Shown here one piece after another: positions 12,152 to 27,300 of a stretch of 64,000 bases of DNA. How positions within the stretch are numbered: the stretch's first letter is position 1; the number at the start of each line of letters is the position of its first letter. A program made the translations under genes and the position numbers. Source of the stretch: Doryteuthis pealeii (lineage: Eukaryota; Mollusca; Cephalopoda; Myopsida; Loliginidae); NCBI GenBank assembly GCA_023376005.1, contig CM042141.1:98913597-98977596 (forward strand), in the 5' to 3' direction. Under the pieces are notes generated by a model that was given only the letters and a program-made list of their open reading frames with translations, made no database searches and had not been told where the DNA came from.

Positions 12152-15100
12152 CCTCTCTTTACTTCTCTTTACTTTTCCTTCAACAATCTATTGATAATGG
12201 AGATTCGCTTCCGGTTTTTGTCTGTAACAAAAATTACGTCACTGCTTACGTCACATTACTCAAAATTTGAACATGCAACATTAGACAGTCCTCATTGTTT
12301 TTTAAAACAAGTTTTAATAAATACATGACTGGTATTATATATCTATATATAGTTTGTTTTATTTCAATACATATTTAAAGTTTACATTTCAAATTGTTTT
12401 ATTTTTTAATCCTTTAATGAATTTGATGATTTTACTTACTTAGGGTACAAACTCGCTGACATTGAATTTTTTACTCCCACCCCTCAGGCAATATGTTTCA
12501 AAAATGTATTTTTACATCGCCCGGAGGGTGTTTTTTATTTTGTACTAGTATATATAATTATTTTTATTTCAATTTATAATGATGAAAATCTTTTACTTTT
12601 TATTATTTTTTTTTAATCAAATAGCTTAGTGTCGTGGGTATGACACTAAACAGTATCTGGTGGTGAGAATTCAAATCTGAATCTCTGAGCAGTGTTGAGT
12701 ACCTCTCCTTTGCTTTTACTCCCCCCCCCCTCCGGTCCACTTTGAGTGATCTTAAGTAATATTAGGGTCCCATAAATATGGGTCAAATAGGCCCGTTTAA
12801 AAATGATTTGTATTTAGTAACTGGTAATTTGTTTGAAGCATTGTTAAGTATGTTATTATATATTAATGATTGGAAGTCTATTACAATGCATATAAAATAA
12901 AAACAAAAAGATGTTTTTAGTCTTATCGATTTCAAAGTAAACTTTATCTTCAGAGACGGTTTTCAGAAATGGACACGGTTTTTGTTTCGTTATTTTTTTT
13001 TTTTTTAATGTTCTAAACACACGTCTCATGGCGTTCTTTTTTTTTTAACGCCACGCAGAAAGTCGTGATAGTCGTAATGGCCGTTGTTCATTCAATTTTA
13101 TTATTTTCATCTATTTATATATTTATAACATTTTATACATAAGTATTATTTTTATTTATTTATTTGTATTTGATACAACTGTCTACAAAAAGAAGCATTA
13201 ATGGGTCGGGTTAGCTCAGTTGGGTTAGAGCATTCGGCTAGAAACCACAAAGTTCCTAGTTCGATACCAGCCCTCACCAACTCGGCATATGAGTAGCACA
13301 GGGATCTGTGCGGTAAAGTAAGGAGCTGATGGTAGATGTGGTGCTCCACCTCAGATGCTAAAAAATAATCTCCTTGGTCTAGTGCTAGTGAAAAGGGGAT
13401 AGACTCCCTCACTGTCTGGCTGATACCGACATTAGGCCGCCCCGATGACTTTACTTTATTTACTTACATAAAAAGTGTAAATATGAACATACAATGAATG
13501 TGATTCCCTAACCTCAAGGCATGAAATAATACTTGTCTAGTGTAGAAGCTTTGGCTTCTGAACCAGTGAGTGAGCTGAAATGAATTGCGTGGTCCCAGCA
13601 GGCCATCCCTCCCAGGCAGCACCTGCCTCATTACCTGAAAAGGGCAGGGCCGAGTTTATTGTCCTGTACCTGAGGCACACCAAAAGGGGAATGCCAATAG
13701 GACCATGTATATTCTTGCACTGGCCATCACTTGAGTATGGGTTTGTGTGTTGCTCCTCACGTTAAAAAGACTTTGTATTAATCCGGCCTGTTGTGTGGTC
13801 AGGAAATTATCAACTCTAGGCATAAAATAACCCTAGATGGTTTGACATACCATTTAACATCAATCAATCAAATAGTTTACTATCAAAAGCCAAAATAAAT
13901 TATGAATACACTAATATCTACTTATGTATTTCAAACCCTGTCATCACCTAAAATAAATAATGGACCATTCTGTTTTGATTCATAAGATATGAATGCATGT
14001 GTTCAAATGTTATGCCCTGTCATCACCTCAAAGAAATGATGAACCATATCATTGTAATTGTGAGGAAAGAAAGGGAAGAAAAAAAAACTTGCTATGCTAT
14101 ATTTCAATATTTGTGAGAGATAGGAAGCAATAGTACTTATCATCTGTTTCAATGAAATAGAAAGACAGAAAAAGGAGGGGAAAGAAGAAGAGAATGAGAA
14201 AGGAAGAATTTCTCCAGAGATTCTACTTTTTACATATTAAACTATTTTGCAATAGCTCTTAAGTAAACATATCAAACATTGTAATAGTCAATCAAATAGT
14301 TTGCTATCAAAAACCAGAATCATTTATCAAACTATTTATATATTAGTTCCTGCTATTTAATCATTAATGAAATTAGTAAGAAGTTGATTTCCTAAATAAA
14401 CAAATATCAAGAGAAAATGAGACCACCCTGTCGGCTGCGGCATTAGAATGCACTGACTGCACCTCTGCAGAGGGGTAAGACTCCCCCAATGGGGCTACCT
14501 GTTGGCCGTGGGTGGCGACCCGTGATGCTTAAGGATAGAGCCCAGGTGGATGAGCAGTTCATGACCTGCAATACTCCACTTTGGCCCTATCTTGGGCTAG
14601 ACGGTCGGTCGGAGAGCCCCCCCCCCCTCCGATCAATCGGCTGGTCACGTCAAGCCCTAGTACCTATATGATTTTCCCAACCCTATTGCCCTTATGGCAA
14701 GCCCCAACCCCTTTTTTATAATATGGGTGCTAGAAGGCGGTGGCTGCGGGTCTACATGTCCTGGGAATGACGTTAAACTCTATCTGATGGTGAGATTCCA
14801 GTTTGGGAGGTTTTGGGGAATGTGGAGCACCCGTTCATCACCATTGCTCCCTGGTCCACTCTGACCCGGAGTGGTAGTACCTCTTAGGGTCCCATCTATG
14901 GGTTAAATAGAAAACTGTGTTTATAAAAAAAATTGTATTATCCATTAAGAATTGATTTATTTCAAAACTTTATCGGCATTAAATGACCCACTGAGGTTGA
15001 TATGCCGTAAAACAAAACAAAACAAAACCAAGAAAATGAGAAACAACATTCAGAACAATCAACTAATTATTATCTGTTTATTTTAGATATGTATATAGAT

Positions 15101-16117
15101 ATATGTATATTTACCAACCCCTCTGCATGAGTAGGATGTGGCACAAGGTCAATTTCTTAAGTGGAGTTTAACAAGTTTGAATTCAGAGTTTCCCTTCTCT
15201 TAGTCTAGTTACCTAGCCAACTATCTGCCCATAGTTGGAGGGAGAATAGTTGGATACATACCTTTCCCAAGAGAATTAGCACTATTTGAAATGCAAACAA
15301 CCTCATCCGGGATTTGAACTCTGGTCCATTTCCTACAATGATAACCATTTCACCATGTGCTTCCAATTTTGGATATAACGGAGCAAATCATTTGTTTTAT
15401 GCAAACAACAAAAACCTAGAAAAGAAAAAAAAACCTTTTAAAACCTTAACAACTAAGAGCAGAAAGTTTTTAACCATAAAACAAAATCAACTATTCTCTA
15501 AAAAATGAACAACCACCACCACCACTCCGAGCAGTTCAACAATTATTTTCTGAAAATAAAAGAAATTGAAAAATGTTAAATTTGAATAAAAAATAAGTAG
15601 AGTGTGACTATACAATCATCCACAATACAAGTAGTTAAAATGATTATTTTCTTTTCTTTCATAAAGGAGATATAATTTGTTTTAAAAAAACATTTTTTTG
15701 TTGATATGGCTAATAAGAACAGATGTCAGTTTAAGAGAGAGAGAAAGAAAACAGTTGCTATGAATAAGGAAGAAATAATTGTTTCTGGGTCATTGTTAAC
15801 AGGATGTATGCTGAGATATTAGAACTAATGTATGTGTGTGTGTGTGTGTGTGCGTGCGTGCATTTATAAGTGTAAAAATAAGAAAAAACAAATATTTAGA
15901 AGATGTATTTATTCATAGGTGATAGTATGACAATATTTAACATTTTATGTTTTTTGTCTTTTTTTCTTAACCATCTTCAAGGCAATGTCATGATACTTCA
16001 TCCAAAAGTTATTTTCAAATTAATCTATTACTGTTAATAGCATTCCATTTTAAAATGTAGTGAAGTCATACATATACATGTGCATGGGTGTCATGGTCTA
16101 AGCTCATACATATATAC

Positions 16118-16154
<37 letters not shown>

Positions 16155-16645
16155 CACACACACAAAGGGATGAGCTTAGACCAGGGCACCATGGCAATTT
16201 TGCGGTGCCCTTAAAAATAAACCTACATCCACAGCAATTTTTACCTTCAAATGAAAAAATAAAAGGATATTTATTAAATTTTTATTTAAAAGAGAAAAAG
16301 AAAGAAAATGAGAAAATTAACTCATTTTATCATCGCAATAACTTTTCTTGCAATTCAAATAATATAATTTGTTTCTTCTTTTTTTTTTTTAATATTCCAC
16401 TGCAACGTATCAATGCTAATAATTTTAGCCATCATCTATGTTATTTATCAAATAAAAATAATTGATTTTAAAGCTTTTTCTTTATTTTTATCAACTTTTT
16501 AATGTTTTTACATTAATATTTTTTACAAACAAAAACATAAATTTTTAAAATTCTAAAAAGAATTTCTGCAATGCCATGGTGCCTTCATTTTTATCAGGTC
16601 CATCATGGCAATTTTTGTCTGACCCTTTCTTAGGTTAAATTCATC

Positions 16646-16680
<35 letters not shown>

Positions 16681-17616
16681 TTATTTATTTATTTTATATG
16701 AAAGCGCGTGGCATAATGGTTAGTCGTGGGAAATGGACTTGTCGACCCGAGTTCAAATCCCAGACAAGGCTGTTTGCATTTCACATAGCACTAATACCCT
16801 TGGGAAAGGTATGAATCCATATATTCTCCCTCCAGCTATGGGTTAAATAGTAGGGCAGACTGGGCTCTTTAACCTTGGGTAGGTAACCAGTCTAAGAGAG
16901 GGAAAACTCTGAATTCAAAATTCCTGAGGTCAGTCGTTGATTGGGTTTGTGGCATTCGTGCACCAATTCTTTCCTATCGACTGTACCAAAAAGTGCAGAT
17001 GGTCCAACACAAGCCTTCACCACTATAAATAAATCACTGTGTGAGTTGTTCATTGTATGAACCCTCATGCATTGAAAATCGACGAGAGAGACCATGATAT
17101 ATATTTGTGAATAAAAAGGCCTTAAATACCATGGGAATCATGATTATGGACCATTTCCACTCCATAATCACGATACCCCTGACATTTAAGGCCTTTTTAT
17201 TCACAAATAAATTTGCTCTATTTATAAAAATTAAACATTGAGCTCTCATATGGAACCTGAACTCTACAACAAACTATTGTTAAAGAATAAGACCAGCCTA
17301 GAATCACCTTGTACCAAGAAACTTGGTACCCCAACAAAGAAATATATAGATATATATGTGTGTGTTTTTATGGCAGCATTATATTATGTACATATTTATA
17401 GAGATGTTTTTTCTGTCGTGAATAACTTTAGCTTATATAAATCTAAAGTTGAATTTTTTTTTTTTTTTTTTTTCCTACAGAAACTTGATCGAGGAAATAA
17501 CATGATTTTTCCTGACAGTGTAAAAGTGTCAACAAGAGAAGCTAATGTGAGTATTTTTTTTTTTTTAATAGTTTTTTGTTTGTTTTTTCTTCAGTAGCTT
17601 TTTCTTCACATTCAGT

Positions 17617-17648
<32 letters not shown>

Positions 17649-17850
17649 TTTTTTTAATTAATCTTTATTTACTCCTCCATTTATCCTTTTTAAGAAACTT
17701 TTTTTCTTTCCTCTAAAAATGACATTATTTTATTAACTAAATTTTTTTTATCTCGTTTTACATTTTCATTATTTGTTCATAACAAGTCTATTTACCAAGG
17801 ATTTGTTTTGACTAATCTATTTATCAATTAAATTTTGCAATTGAGTAAAT

Positions 17851-17900
<50 letters not shown>

Positions 17901-18318
17901 TAAAAAGAAAGGAAATGAATCTGACAATATGAGTATGAAAAGGTGGAATGAAAACATCACACAATGCTGTTAAAGAGAAAACAATTTATAATATAATCAT
18001 AGCTGATACTGATCAATATTTCGATTTTATAAAAATCATCATCATCCATATTTTTTTGGGTCGGAGAAGAATGTCAAATCAGTTCACAAACAAAAAAAAC
18101 TTAATACTGCAAAAAAGAACGAAAGTTGTTACATTATTCACCAATGTGGGCATTTGTTTGTGAACTGATTTGACATTCTTCTCCGACCCAAACAACTACG
18201 GAGTGAATGAGCTCTGATGATGATTTTTGTAAAATCGAAATATTGATCAGTATCAGCTATGATTATATTATAAATTGTTTTCTCTTTAACAGCATTGTGT
18301 GATGTTTTCATTCCACCT

Positions 18319-18365
<47 letters not shown>

Positions 18366-21300
18366 TAAAATACTAGTGGAATGGCATATCCATTTGAGTG
18401 AAAACCATCTTCTAGTTGAATTATCTTCAATTGCTTTTTATATATAAGTAAAAGTAAAGTAGGCAGAATGGCCTATTGTCAATATCAGCCAGACAGTGAG
18501 GGAGTCTATCCCCTTTTCACTAGTATTAGACCAGGGAGATTGGAATTGTCTCTGGCACACAACTTCTGGCATTGTCCTTTTATTGGAAATAAGACCATTT
18601 GTTTATCCTTCCTGATTAATCTAATAATTTGAACTATCATTTTTTACTGTGCCATCTCCGTGTATGATGCTTGCATTTGCCTTTAAAATCAGGATTCATA
18701 AATTTCTTATTATCTATCTCCGTGTATTAGGCCTGCATTTAGCACCTGAAACAGATGTATGTCCATGGAGACTGCACAGCCACGAGGCCCTTTCACTGGT
18801 AGAATAGATAATGAAATTGAAATAATATTAAAATTTGAAACATAACGTTTATATCTGTACATACCTTTTTCTAACTTTTTTTTTTTTTTTCCAGCACTTC
18901 TTTTCAATGTTGTTACATAGTTCGGAGACATTCAGGTTAATGGAGCAGCTCACAAATATGGCAATGAAGCAGTAAGTTTTCAAATATTGTTTTTATTTCT
19001 CTTGAATATTCAGGCATTTTTTTTTAAATTTTTTTTTAAATTTTTGGACCATATTACCTTTAGGCACCCCTTTTTGATTTTCGATTAAGAAAAGATGTGT
19101 TTTTCAATTACACCGTCAATATCCTGTTGTTTGTTAGGGGTTAGTTTTTTTTTTTTTTTTTAAATCTAGATAAAAATGTTAAAACAACCGGATATTGATG
19201 GTGTAAATGAAAAACATGACCATTGGTCCAATTTTTTAATAGACTCAACCTTAATTTGACTGCATGTTCTACCTTCATCTAAGGTTCCTCATCTCCTCCA
19301 CACACATCTTCTCTCTGTTAAGCAATGAAAATATTATTCTTAGGCCACCATGTTATCAAATTTGCAGTTTCTTCAAGACTTTTCCACTTCCTCGAATCTA
19401 TCACACAATCCAAACATATAATCACAACTTGAAAGTGACATTCTTATAATCTTTTTTTTCCCTGATGCAATCAAAGAATATTCAACTTGTCTTTACTTTT
19501 TACTTTTCTTCCTTCAATAAATATTTCTTTAATATTACCTCACTTTTACATTATATTTAGTGTCTCAATTTTTCTTTGTATTAAATTTAAAATATATTTT
19601 TATATATTCTTTCACCACTGTTTGGTTAAGCTACTGCCCAATTCCTTCACACTAGTGAGAATACAGAATAGTGCGTAAATAGTGAAATTCAAGGTGGTAC
19701 CAATTGTAGTTGGTTCCCTTGGAACGGTCTCCAAGGGTTTGGATAAGAGACTGGAGGAATTGGAAATCAGAGGAAGAATCAAGACCATCCTAACAATAGC
19801 ATTGTTGAGATCAGCTAGAATACTCAGAAGAGCCCTGGAGACCTGAGGAGACTTGCTGTTACTCAGATTCTAATGAAAGACCACCAGTTAAGGCGGGTGT
19901 GAAAAACTCACAATGTGTCATATAATTAAGCTTTGTGTTAATTAGCATTTACAAATAATTTGAATATAAATTCTATAAAATGTTGGCATTCTTCCATCTG
20001 TTAAAGACAATGGTGTAGTGTCCATTTTTTTAACTGCACCTGCCCAAGTGGCTGAACAGGCCAATTTTTGAATAGCAATCTCTGGTGAAGTGACTACAAA
20101 CAAACAGTGATGCTTGCTGGAGTTTCTGTTGTCTCTCCTTCCTTCTGGTTCTCTTTTCTGTGACAGCTTCTTTCTTCTCTTTTTCACTCCTTTTCGTCCC
20201 TTGTTTGACGAGGAGGCGCCAGGTCTCCAGAAGCCATGTGTAGGTGTTGATGTGGCATGTATTCATATCCTTCTTGCAAACATCTTTAAAACGTGGGCGT
20301 GGTCTCCCTACCAGTCATGCCTTCTATAATTTGCCACATATTAGGTCTTTGGGGATGTGGCCTTTGTCCATCCTCCTGATATGGCCAAGCCAGTGCAGGC
20401 ACCTCTCGCAGATAATGCTAAACATTCTATAAATAGGAAGTGACTATTAGAAAAAAAAAGATTGCTGTATATTTTGTTAGAGAAACAATGTCTTTATTCT
20501 GAAATATCACTGAATGAATAATCTGTTTTTGTTTGTTTTTAATTATATAACAAAAGTAATTTGATTCTTCCATCCTGGTTTAAGTAACAATAGGGTACCC
20601 TTCTTTTTTTTTCTTTTTTTTTTCTCTATGCTTTAGATCTATCTAGTAATTAAGTCAACATTTGTCCCAGTCAACATTTTTTGATGTGTGAAACATCAAA
20701 AAATAATTCTTGAATCTACAGACTTTGTTTGTATATACTACTGATAATTACTTATTTGGTCAACAGTTTGACTGTTCAATCCAGTACTGATATACCATTG
20801 CTATGATTACTTTAGTCGTTATGTCACAACTACATTCTCTGTCTACACACACAGCTGACTTAAAGGATTATTAAGTATTATTTGATATTTTATTAAGAAC
20901 ATCAGTTTTTCATTCAGAGGATTCACAAAAACCATCAACAGATATTTACTATTTTTTAAAATGAGAAAATTTTTTGTTAGAAAAAAAATTCCCATGTAAA
21001 AAAGACTTTGTTTTAGTCTGGCCTGGTCAGAAAAATAATCTTACAGAGCTGATGAATGTAAAGTGGTTACTCATTTAAGTACTGAATTAGCTCATTGCTG
21101 CTTAACTTTGGTGATCTAGCAGGAACCAGTACTCTCAGCATGACTTGACCTTAATTTGTATCTTTGATGACAATGAAATGATTTTCAGAAATATATATAT
21201 ATTTACCAACCCCTCCGCACGAGCAGGATGTGGCACAAGGTCAATTTTTTAAGGGGAGTTTAACAGGTTTGAATTTAGAGTTTTCCTTCTCCTAGACTGG

Positions 21301-24300
21301 TTACTTAGCCATGGTTAAAGAACCCAGTCTGCCCTGCTATTTACCCATAGCTGGAGGGAGAATTAGATTCCTACCTTTCCCAAGGTATTTGCCATTTGAA
21401 TTGCAAACAGCTTCGTCCAGGAATTGAACTTGGGTCAATGAGTCCATTTCCTATGACTCTAACCATTAGACCACGCACCTCCATGTGTTTCAGAATGTAT
21501 AATTTAAAGATACAAATTTTTAAAAACTTATTGACCTTTTTTTTTTTCTTTCTTTTTTTTTCTTTTTTGTTTCTTTTCAGGTTAATGTCTGAAGGTGGAT
21601 TTGAAGAAGATAAATCCCTCTTGCTTAGAACAAAGTACGTAAATTCACTACAATATTTTTTATTTTGTATAAAACCAATTTTCTGTGAATCGAAATATTT
21701 CTGTTATTGTGGTGACTTTTAGTCAGGACCTGCAAAGTTTTGCCGTCTAAATACCTCAACCCAACATTGTATAGATTCTTTTAAAACAAGATTAGTCGGT
21801 CACAGGTTCAGGTTGAAACCATATAGGCTGTGGGTCAGCCTCTGCTGAAAATGCACCCCCAGATCATTAGAGATCCTCCTCCGAAAAAACACTTGCTGAA
21901 GATTTGCTTATCCTTCCTCAAATCATGCCAATAATGTTGAAATCCATCATTTCTTTTTTGTTTGTCTCCAACAGAAAAAAGACTTCAAAAAAGATTTCCC
22001 TGCTGAAAAGAGATTTAGATGCCAAAGCCCGAAGTGAGGCTTTCAGGTCAGTTTCTCTACATTTTCTTTTTTCTTCTTTTTGATTGAAAAAATTCCTTGA
22101 AATGAAATCAGAAACATTCATACTTAAAAAATAATTTCAAAAGAACTTGTTACTGAATAATTTTCTGATAGTTCAGTTACTTTTGAATACGCTAAACTCT
22201 GCTAAAAATGTTTTTAATTATATATTTATAAAATGTCTTATTACATATAAAAAAAATAAAAAAGAAAGGTTTTACACTTTAACTTCTTTTTCTTTCTTTT
22301 TTTTCTTTTTTAAGCCAAATATCCTTCATTTTCAACTTTTTTCAAAGAATAGAAAACATAAATAAATAAATAAAATAAAAAAACATGACAGGCAACAGTC
22401 CAAAGACTTTCTTGTTTCTTTCTGACAATATAACATTTCATTATATTAACACAAAATAATATATTAGTATATGGTAACAAGATACAGCATGTCTTTTGAG
22501 TCTAGTTAATACTGTGTTTCCCCAAAAATAAGACGGGCCTTATATTAATTTTCACTCTGAAATCCATGACAATCTCTCTCCAACCGTCCCTATCACTCAT
22601 TGTTCTCAGGAGGTCCTCTGCGCAGAATTGGTGCAGAGCTGGTGAATGTACATCTTTGCTGGACAGTCCACACTGGTGTGTCCATATGCTGGCTTCCACA
22701 GGAGGACATCATTTATGAGTTCATCCTTGCTTCTCCAGCAGTGTCCTGCGTGTCTTATTCTTCATATATCAAAAGACTACATTATGAAATAGAAAATTAC
22801 AAAATAATTATGTTTGAAGCAAAACTTACCAGTGACTAGTTAAAATTTGAACCTTTCAATATCTTGAGAAGCTAGGGTGCTTATTGGAGACTTGATCCAT
22901 AATCTTCTTCAGGGTGACAAATATCATCTGTTGTTGTCAGTTTCATTTTAATGAAATAAATCAGTAAATCATCCTCATTTTTTTTTCTATTTTTTACTCT
23001 CACTCATTTCTCAACATACTGTCAGATTCATTTCCACTTACCTTGCCTAAATATCTAATTCTAATTCTATATATATATATTTTCTCCACATACTGTCGGA
23101 TTAATTTCCTCATCTTACTCCCATATACATATGTGTGTATATATATATATATATATGTATTTTTTTAATCCAACAGAGCTGCCTTTCATTTACCTGCCCA
23201 TGAAAAGTTAGATGGAGACACAGACTGCATGTTATGGACTCCTTACAATAAACAACATGTCAGTGGAAGACTCTATCTTTCTCTCAATTACATTTGCTTT
23301 GCCAGTCGGGTAAGTTCCAAATGATTTTAGTTCATTTATTGCATTTCTTTCAACTCTCTGTAAAAAAAAAAAAAAAAAACCCCAGTAATAACAGGATTAA
23401 TATTCCTGTCTGTTGTGTATTCTGGGAGCATTTTTTTTAATGATTCAGAAACGTCATTGATGTAAACAAAACAGAATGCTATTTGTCTGAAATTTTGAGA
23501 TGAGGCTTGATATGTATTATTTTGATTTTTCAGACTGTTGTCCTCATCTTTATCATAATATATAAAAACAATGTTTTGGTCGTTGTACCCTCTTGCCTTT
23601 CTTCAGATGTACCTTGTCCATGGCACTTCCCATGTTGATGGGAAAATTTTTGAGATGAGGCTTGATATGTATTATTTTTATTTTTCGGATTATTTTGTCC
23701 TCATCTTTATCATGATATATGAAAATACAACATTTCAAACGTTGTACCCTCTGGCCTTCTTCAGATGTAACTTGTCCATGATGTTTCTCGGACTGATGGG
23801 TGTGCAAAAACAATAACATCATTATTTGAATGTGATCTTTGTAAGTTCTTCAACACCTTCTTTGCTCAACAGACAGATTATTCAAAATGATTTCCCAAAT
23901 TTCAAATCATGACAGACAAGGCACACCTGAAGAATAACCAAAACTTTTTTTTTTTATATATCAAAATAAAGATGAAAACAACAATCTGAAAAATCAAACA
24001 AAAAACAAAAAAACAGAATGTCTTCATGTTTTTACTTTTTAGTATTTTAACTTTTGCCTCTAACAAAACCTCAGTTAAACAGCCATTACAATTTACCTCA
24101 GTTACACAGCCATTACAATTTACCTCAGTTAAACAGCCATTACAATTTACCTCAGTTACACAGCCATTATAATTTACCTCAGTTACACAGCCATTATAAT
24201 TTACCTCAGTTACACAGCCATTACAATTTACCTCAGTTAAACAGCCATTACAATTTACCTCAGTTAAACAGCCATTACAATTTACCTCAGTTAAACAGCC

Positions 24301-27300
24301 ATTACAATTTACCTCGGTTACACAGCCATTGTTAAACAGCCATTACAATTTACCTCGGTTAAACAGCCATTACAATTTGCTCGGTTACACAGCCATTACA
24401 ATTTACCTCGTTAAACAGCCATTACAATTTACCTCAGTTAAACAGCCATTACAATTTTTACACAGCCATTACAATTTGCACACAGCCATTACCTCGGTTA
24501 CACAGCCATTACAATTTGCCTCGGTTACACAGCCATTACAATTTGCCTCGGTTACACAGCCATTATAATTTAAACAGCCATTACAATTTACCTCGGTTAC
24601 ACAGCCATTATAATTTACCTCGGTTACACAGCCATTACAATTTACCTCAGTTAAACAGCCATTACAATTTACCTCAGTTAAACAGCCATTACAATTTACC
24701 TCGGTTACACAGCCATTACAATTTGCCTCGGTTACACAGCCATTACAATTTGCCTCGGTTACACAGCCATTATAATTTACCTCGGTTACACAGCCATTAC
24801 AATTTACCTCGGTTAAACAGCCATTATAATTTACCTCAGTTAAACAGCCATTACAATTTGCCTCGGTTACACAGCCATTACAATTGCCTCGGTTACACAG
24901 CCATTACAATTTGCCTCGGTTACACAGCCATTACAATTTACCTCGGTTACACAGCCATTACAATTTAAATTTTGAAAGCCTCAGCTGTAACTTGTATCAA
25001 TCATATTTAATTTTTAAAACATGTAATTGAAGATTTTTGTCAGCTATCTAGAAGGCTTTGTAAAAAAATGTTAAACAAATAGCTAGTTCCTATTTTGTTT
25101 ATAAGAAACGATGGGTTCCATCATTTGAATGGGTTCTTCAATCTTATTTTTAATCTTAGTAAAAATGACAGAATTTGAACTCTGGTTGCTGAGTCCATTT
25201 CACAAGATGATAACCATTACACCACACATCTCAAACTAAATATATTCAATTGTAGTACTTCACATGCATCGTATTAAAGTTTTACCCAGTATGCCCAATA
25301 TGCAAGGTACAGCTCACTATTAAACACATCCTCCTAAACTGTAACAGTCTCAGACAAACCAAATATTACCAGACAAAAAACTTAAAAGATCTCTTTAAAA
25401 ATACAAACCTAGAAGACATTTTTAATTTTCTAAATAATAAAAAAAAAGAAAAAAAAAATTTAAAAAAAAGAAGCAACCTTTTCAACAAGATCTAACCAAA
25501 CAAAACCAAATACCAACATAAAACCACTACTTTAAAGACTGAAATACATATGTAAAAACATTTTACATAACCATTTCTGGCATTAAATGACCCACAGGGG
25601 TTGATATGCTGTTAAACAACTCAAAATTATATTAAAGTTTTGCATTTTGGTAGTTTTCTAGTTTTTCTGCAGATGCCAAGGGCTGATTATATCTTTCCTT
25701 TTTTTTTTTTTTTCTTCCTCTCTCTCTTTCTCCAATATAGATTCGTGACCAAGTATCTGTGATAATCCCCAACCGAGAAATTCTAGTCGTGGAGAAAATT
25801 GATAGCTCTCCTTCTGGAAATGTAATCAGTAATGCTTTACTGATTACCACGAAAGGAAAAGTAAGTTAAATTTTATTATTATTATAATATTATTAATATT
25901 AATAATATTAATGAAGTTTATTGCGTACTGTGCTCAGGTGCACTACAACTCATCAAAGTTTCATGTATAGTACATAGAATAATGTACTAATGTCAAGAAC
26001 ATGAATAGCGTACAGTAATAATATACATGTATATGTGTGGAGGTGGTTATCAGGTATAGTGTTGGCGAATTACAGGAAGCATGGAGGCTTTGAAAGATGC
26101 TTTATCTCCAATTCAAATGTCTATTTATAACAAAGTAGAAATGTATAAAAAGAAATCTTGTTAAATTGCGATTAAAATTATCTCTTAGAATTTTTTTTCT
26201 TCTTTTTAATGAAGGAATAAGATTATTTTCCTGATACTTCATCTTTCAAAAGAAATTATTTAATACATTCAACATCAAATACCATTTAAAGCAGTGGTTC
26301 TCAACTGGGAGCCATATGGACCCCCCAGAGACCATATAACATTACTTTAGCTTTCAGGCAAACAATGAATATGAAAATACAATATATTATATTATGAAAA
26401 TATATAAATATTATATAATAGAATATATAGATATATTATGAAAAAATATATAAATATTATGAAAAAATATATGAATATATATTATGAAAATATATTAATA
26501 TTATGAAAATCCAATAGGACCTTTAAACATTGAATGACTATGTTGGGTCCACTAGAGTAAAATAGGAATCAAATGGATCCATAGGTAAAAAAAAGAAGTT
26601 GAGAATCATTGATTTAAAGAATACAGATATTTAATTTGGATTAAATTTTTATTTCAGATGAATTTTACATTTGCTCAACTTCAAGATCGAGGAGTGATAT
26701 TGGACAAAATTTCCTTTTTCCTTTACAAACACAAACAACCAGGCATTAAAGAGTAAGATCTTTTTTTTCTTATCTTTTATTTATCATTTTTTTATAATTT
26801 ATATCAAACTAGAAACGGAGTGGGGGGTGGGGGCAAAAAAAGTTAGTCTCATCATCATCATGTCGCGCAATTAGCACGGATATCCATGACAATTTCTCGC
26901 CAACCTTCTCTATCATTCATTGTCCCTGGGAGGTCCTCTGCGCAGCATCCAGTATCCTTGCAAAGCTGGTCAATGTAGGTCCTTGTTGGGCGGCCCTCAC
27001 TAGCATGTCCATGAGTTGGCTTCCACAGGTCCGTTATTACTGAATCATGAGTTGAATCCTCGCAGGATGCCCCATTAAAATCCTTATGTAAAAATAGACC
27101 TTGTGATGATGCAGCCTGGAGTGGGCGGCAGAAAAAAAGTGCACAGACATTCTGATGTCTCCTATTTAAAATATTAAATACACAAAAAAAAAAGAAGGAT
27201 TCCATGCTGTTATTTCTTAAATTTTATCATTTAATTATCTTCACAGATATAAATCAATTCTTCATTATTTTTGCACTAAAAGCAATATCCGATGATAGTG

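Noticed and set aside
11885..12328. 147-codon open frame as one exon
   Set aside because: Only 11964-12097 is conserved with proper splice sites. The rest is A-run, T-run and repeat family E sequence.
13580..13765. 61-codon frame in a GC-richer patch
   Set aside because: It lies inside a SINE-like element with a standard tail and shows no domain; kept only as part of that repeat.
24054..24968. Long repeated open frames read as a repetitive protein (LNSHYNLPQ units)
   Set aside because: They come from a 27-bp tandem array whose length happens to be a multiple of three. Truncated units shift the frame and there are no flanking exon signals.
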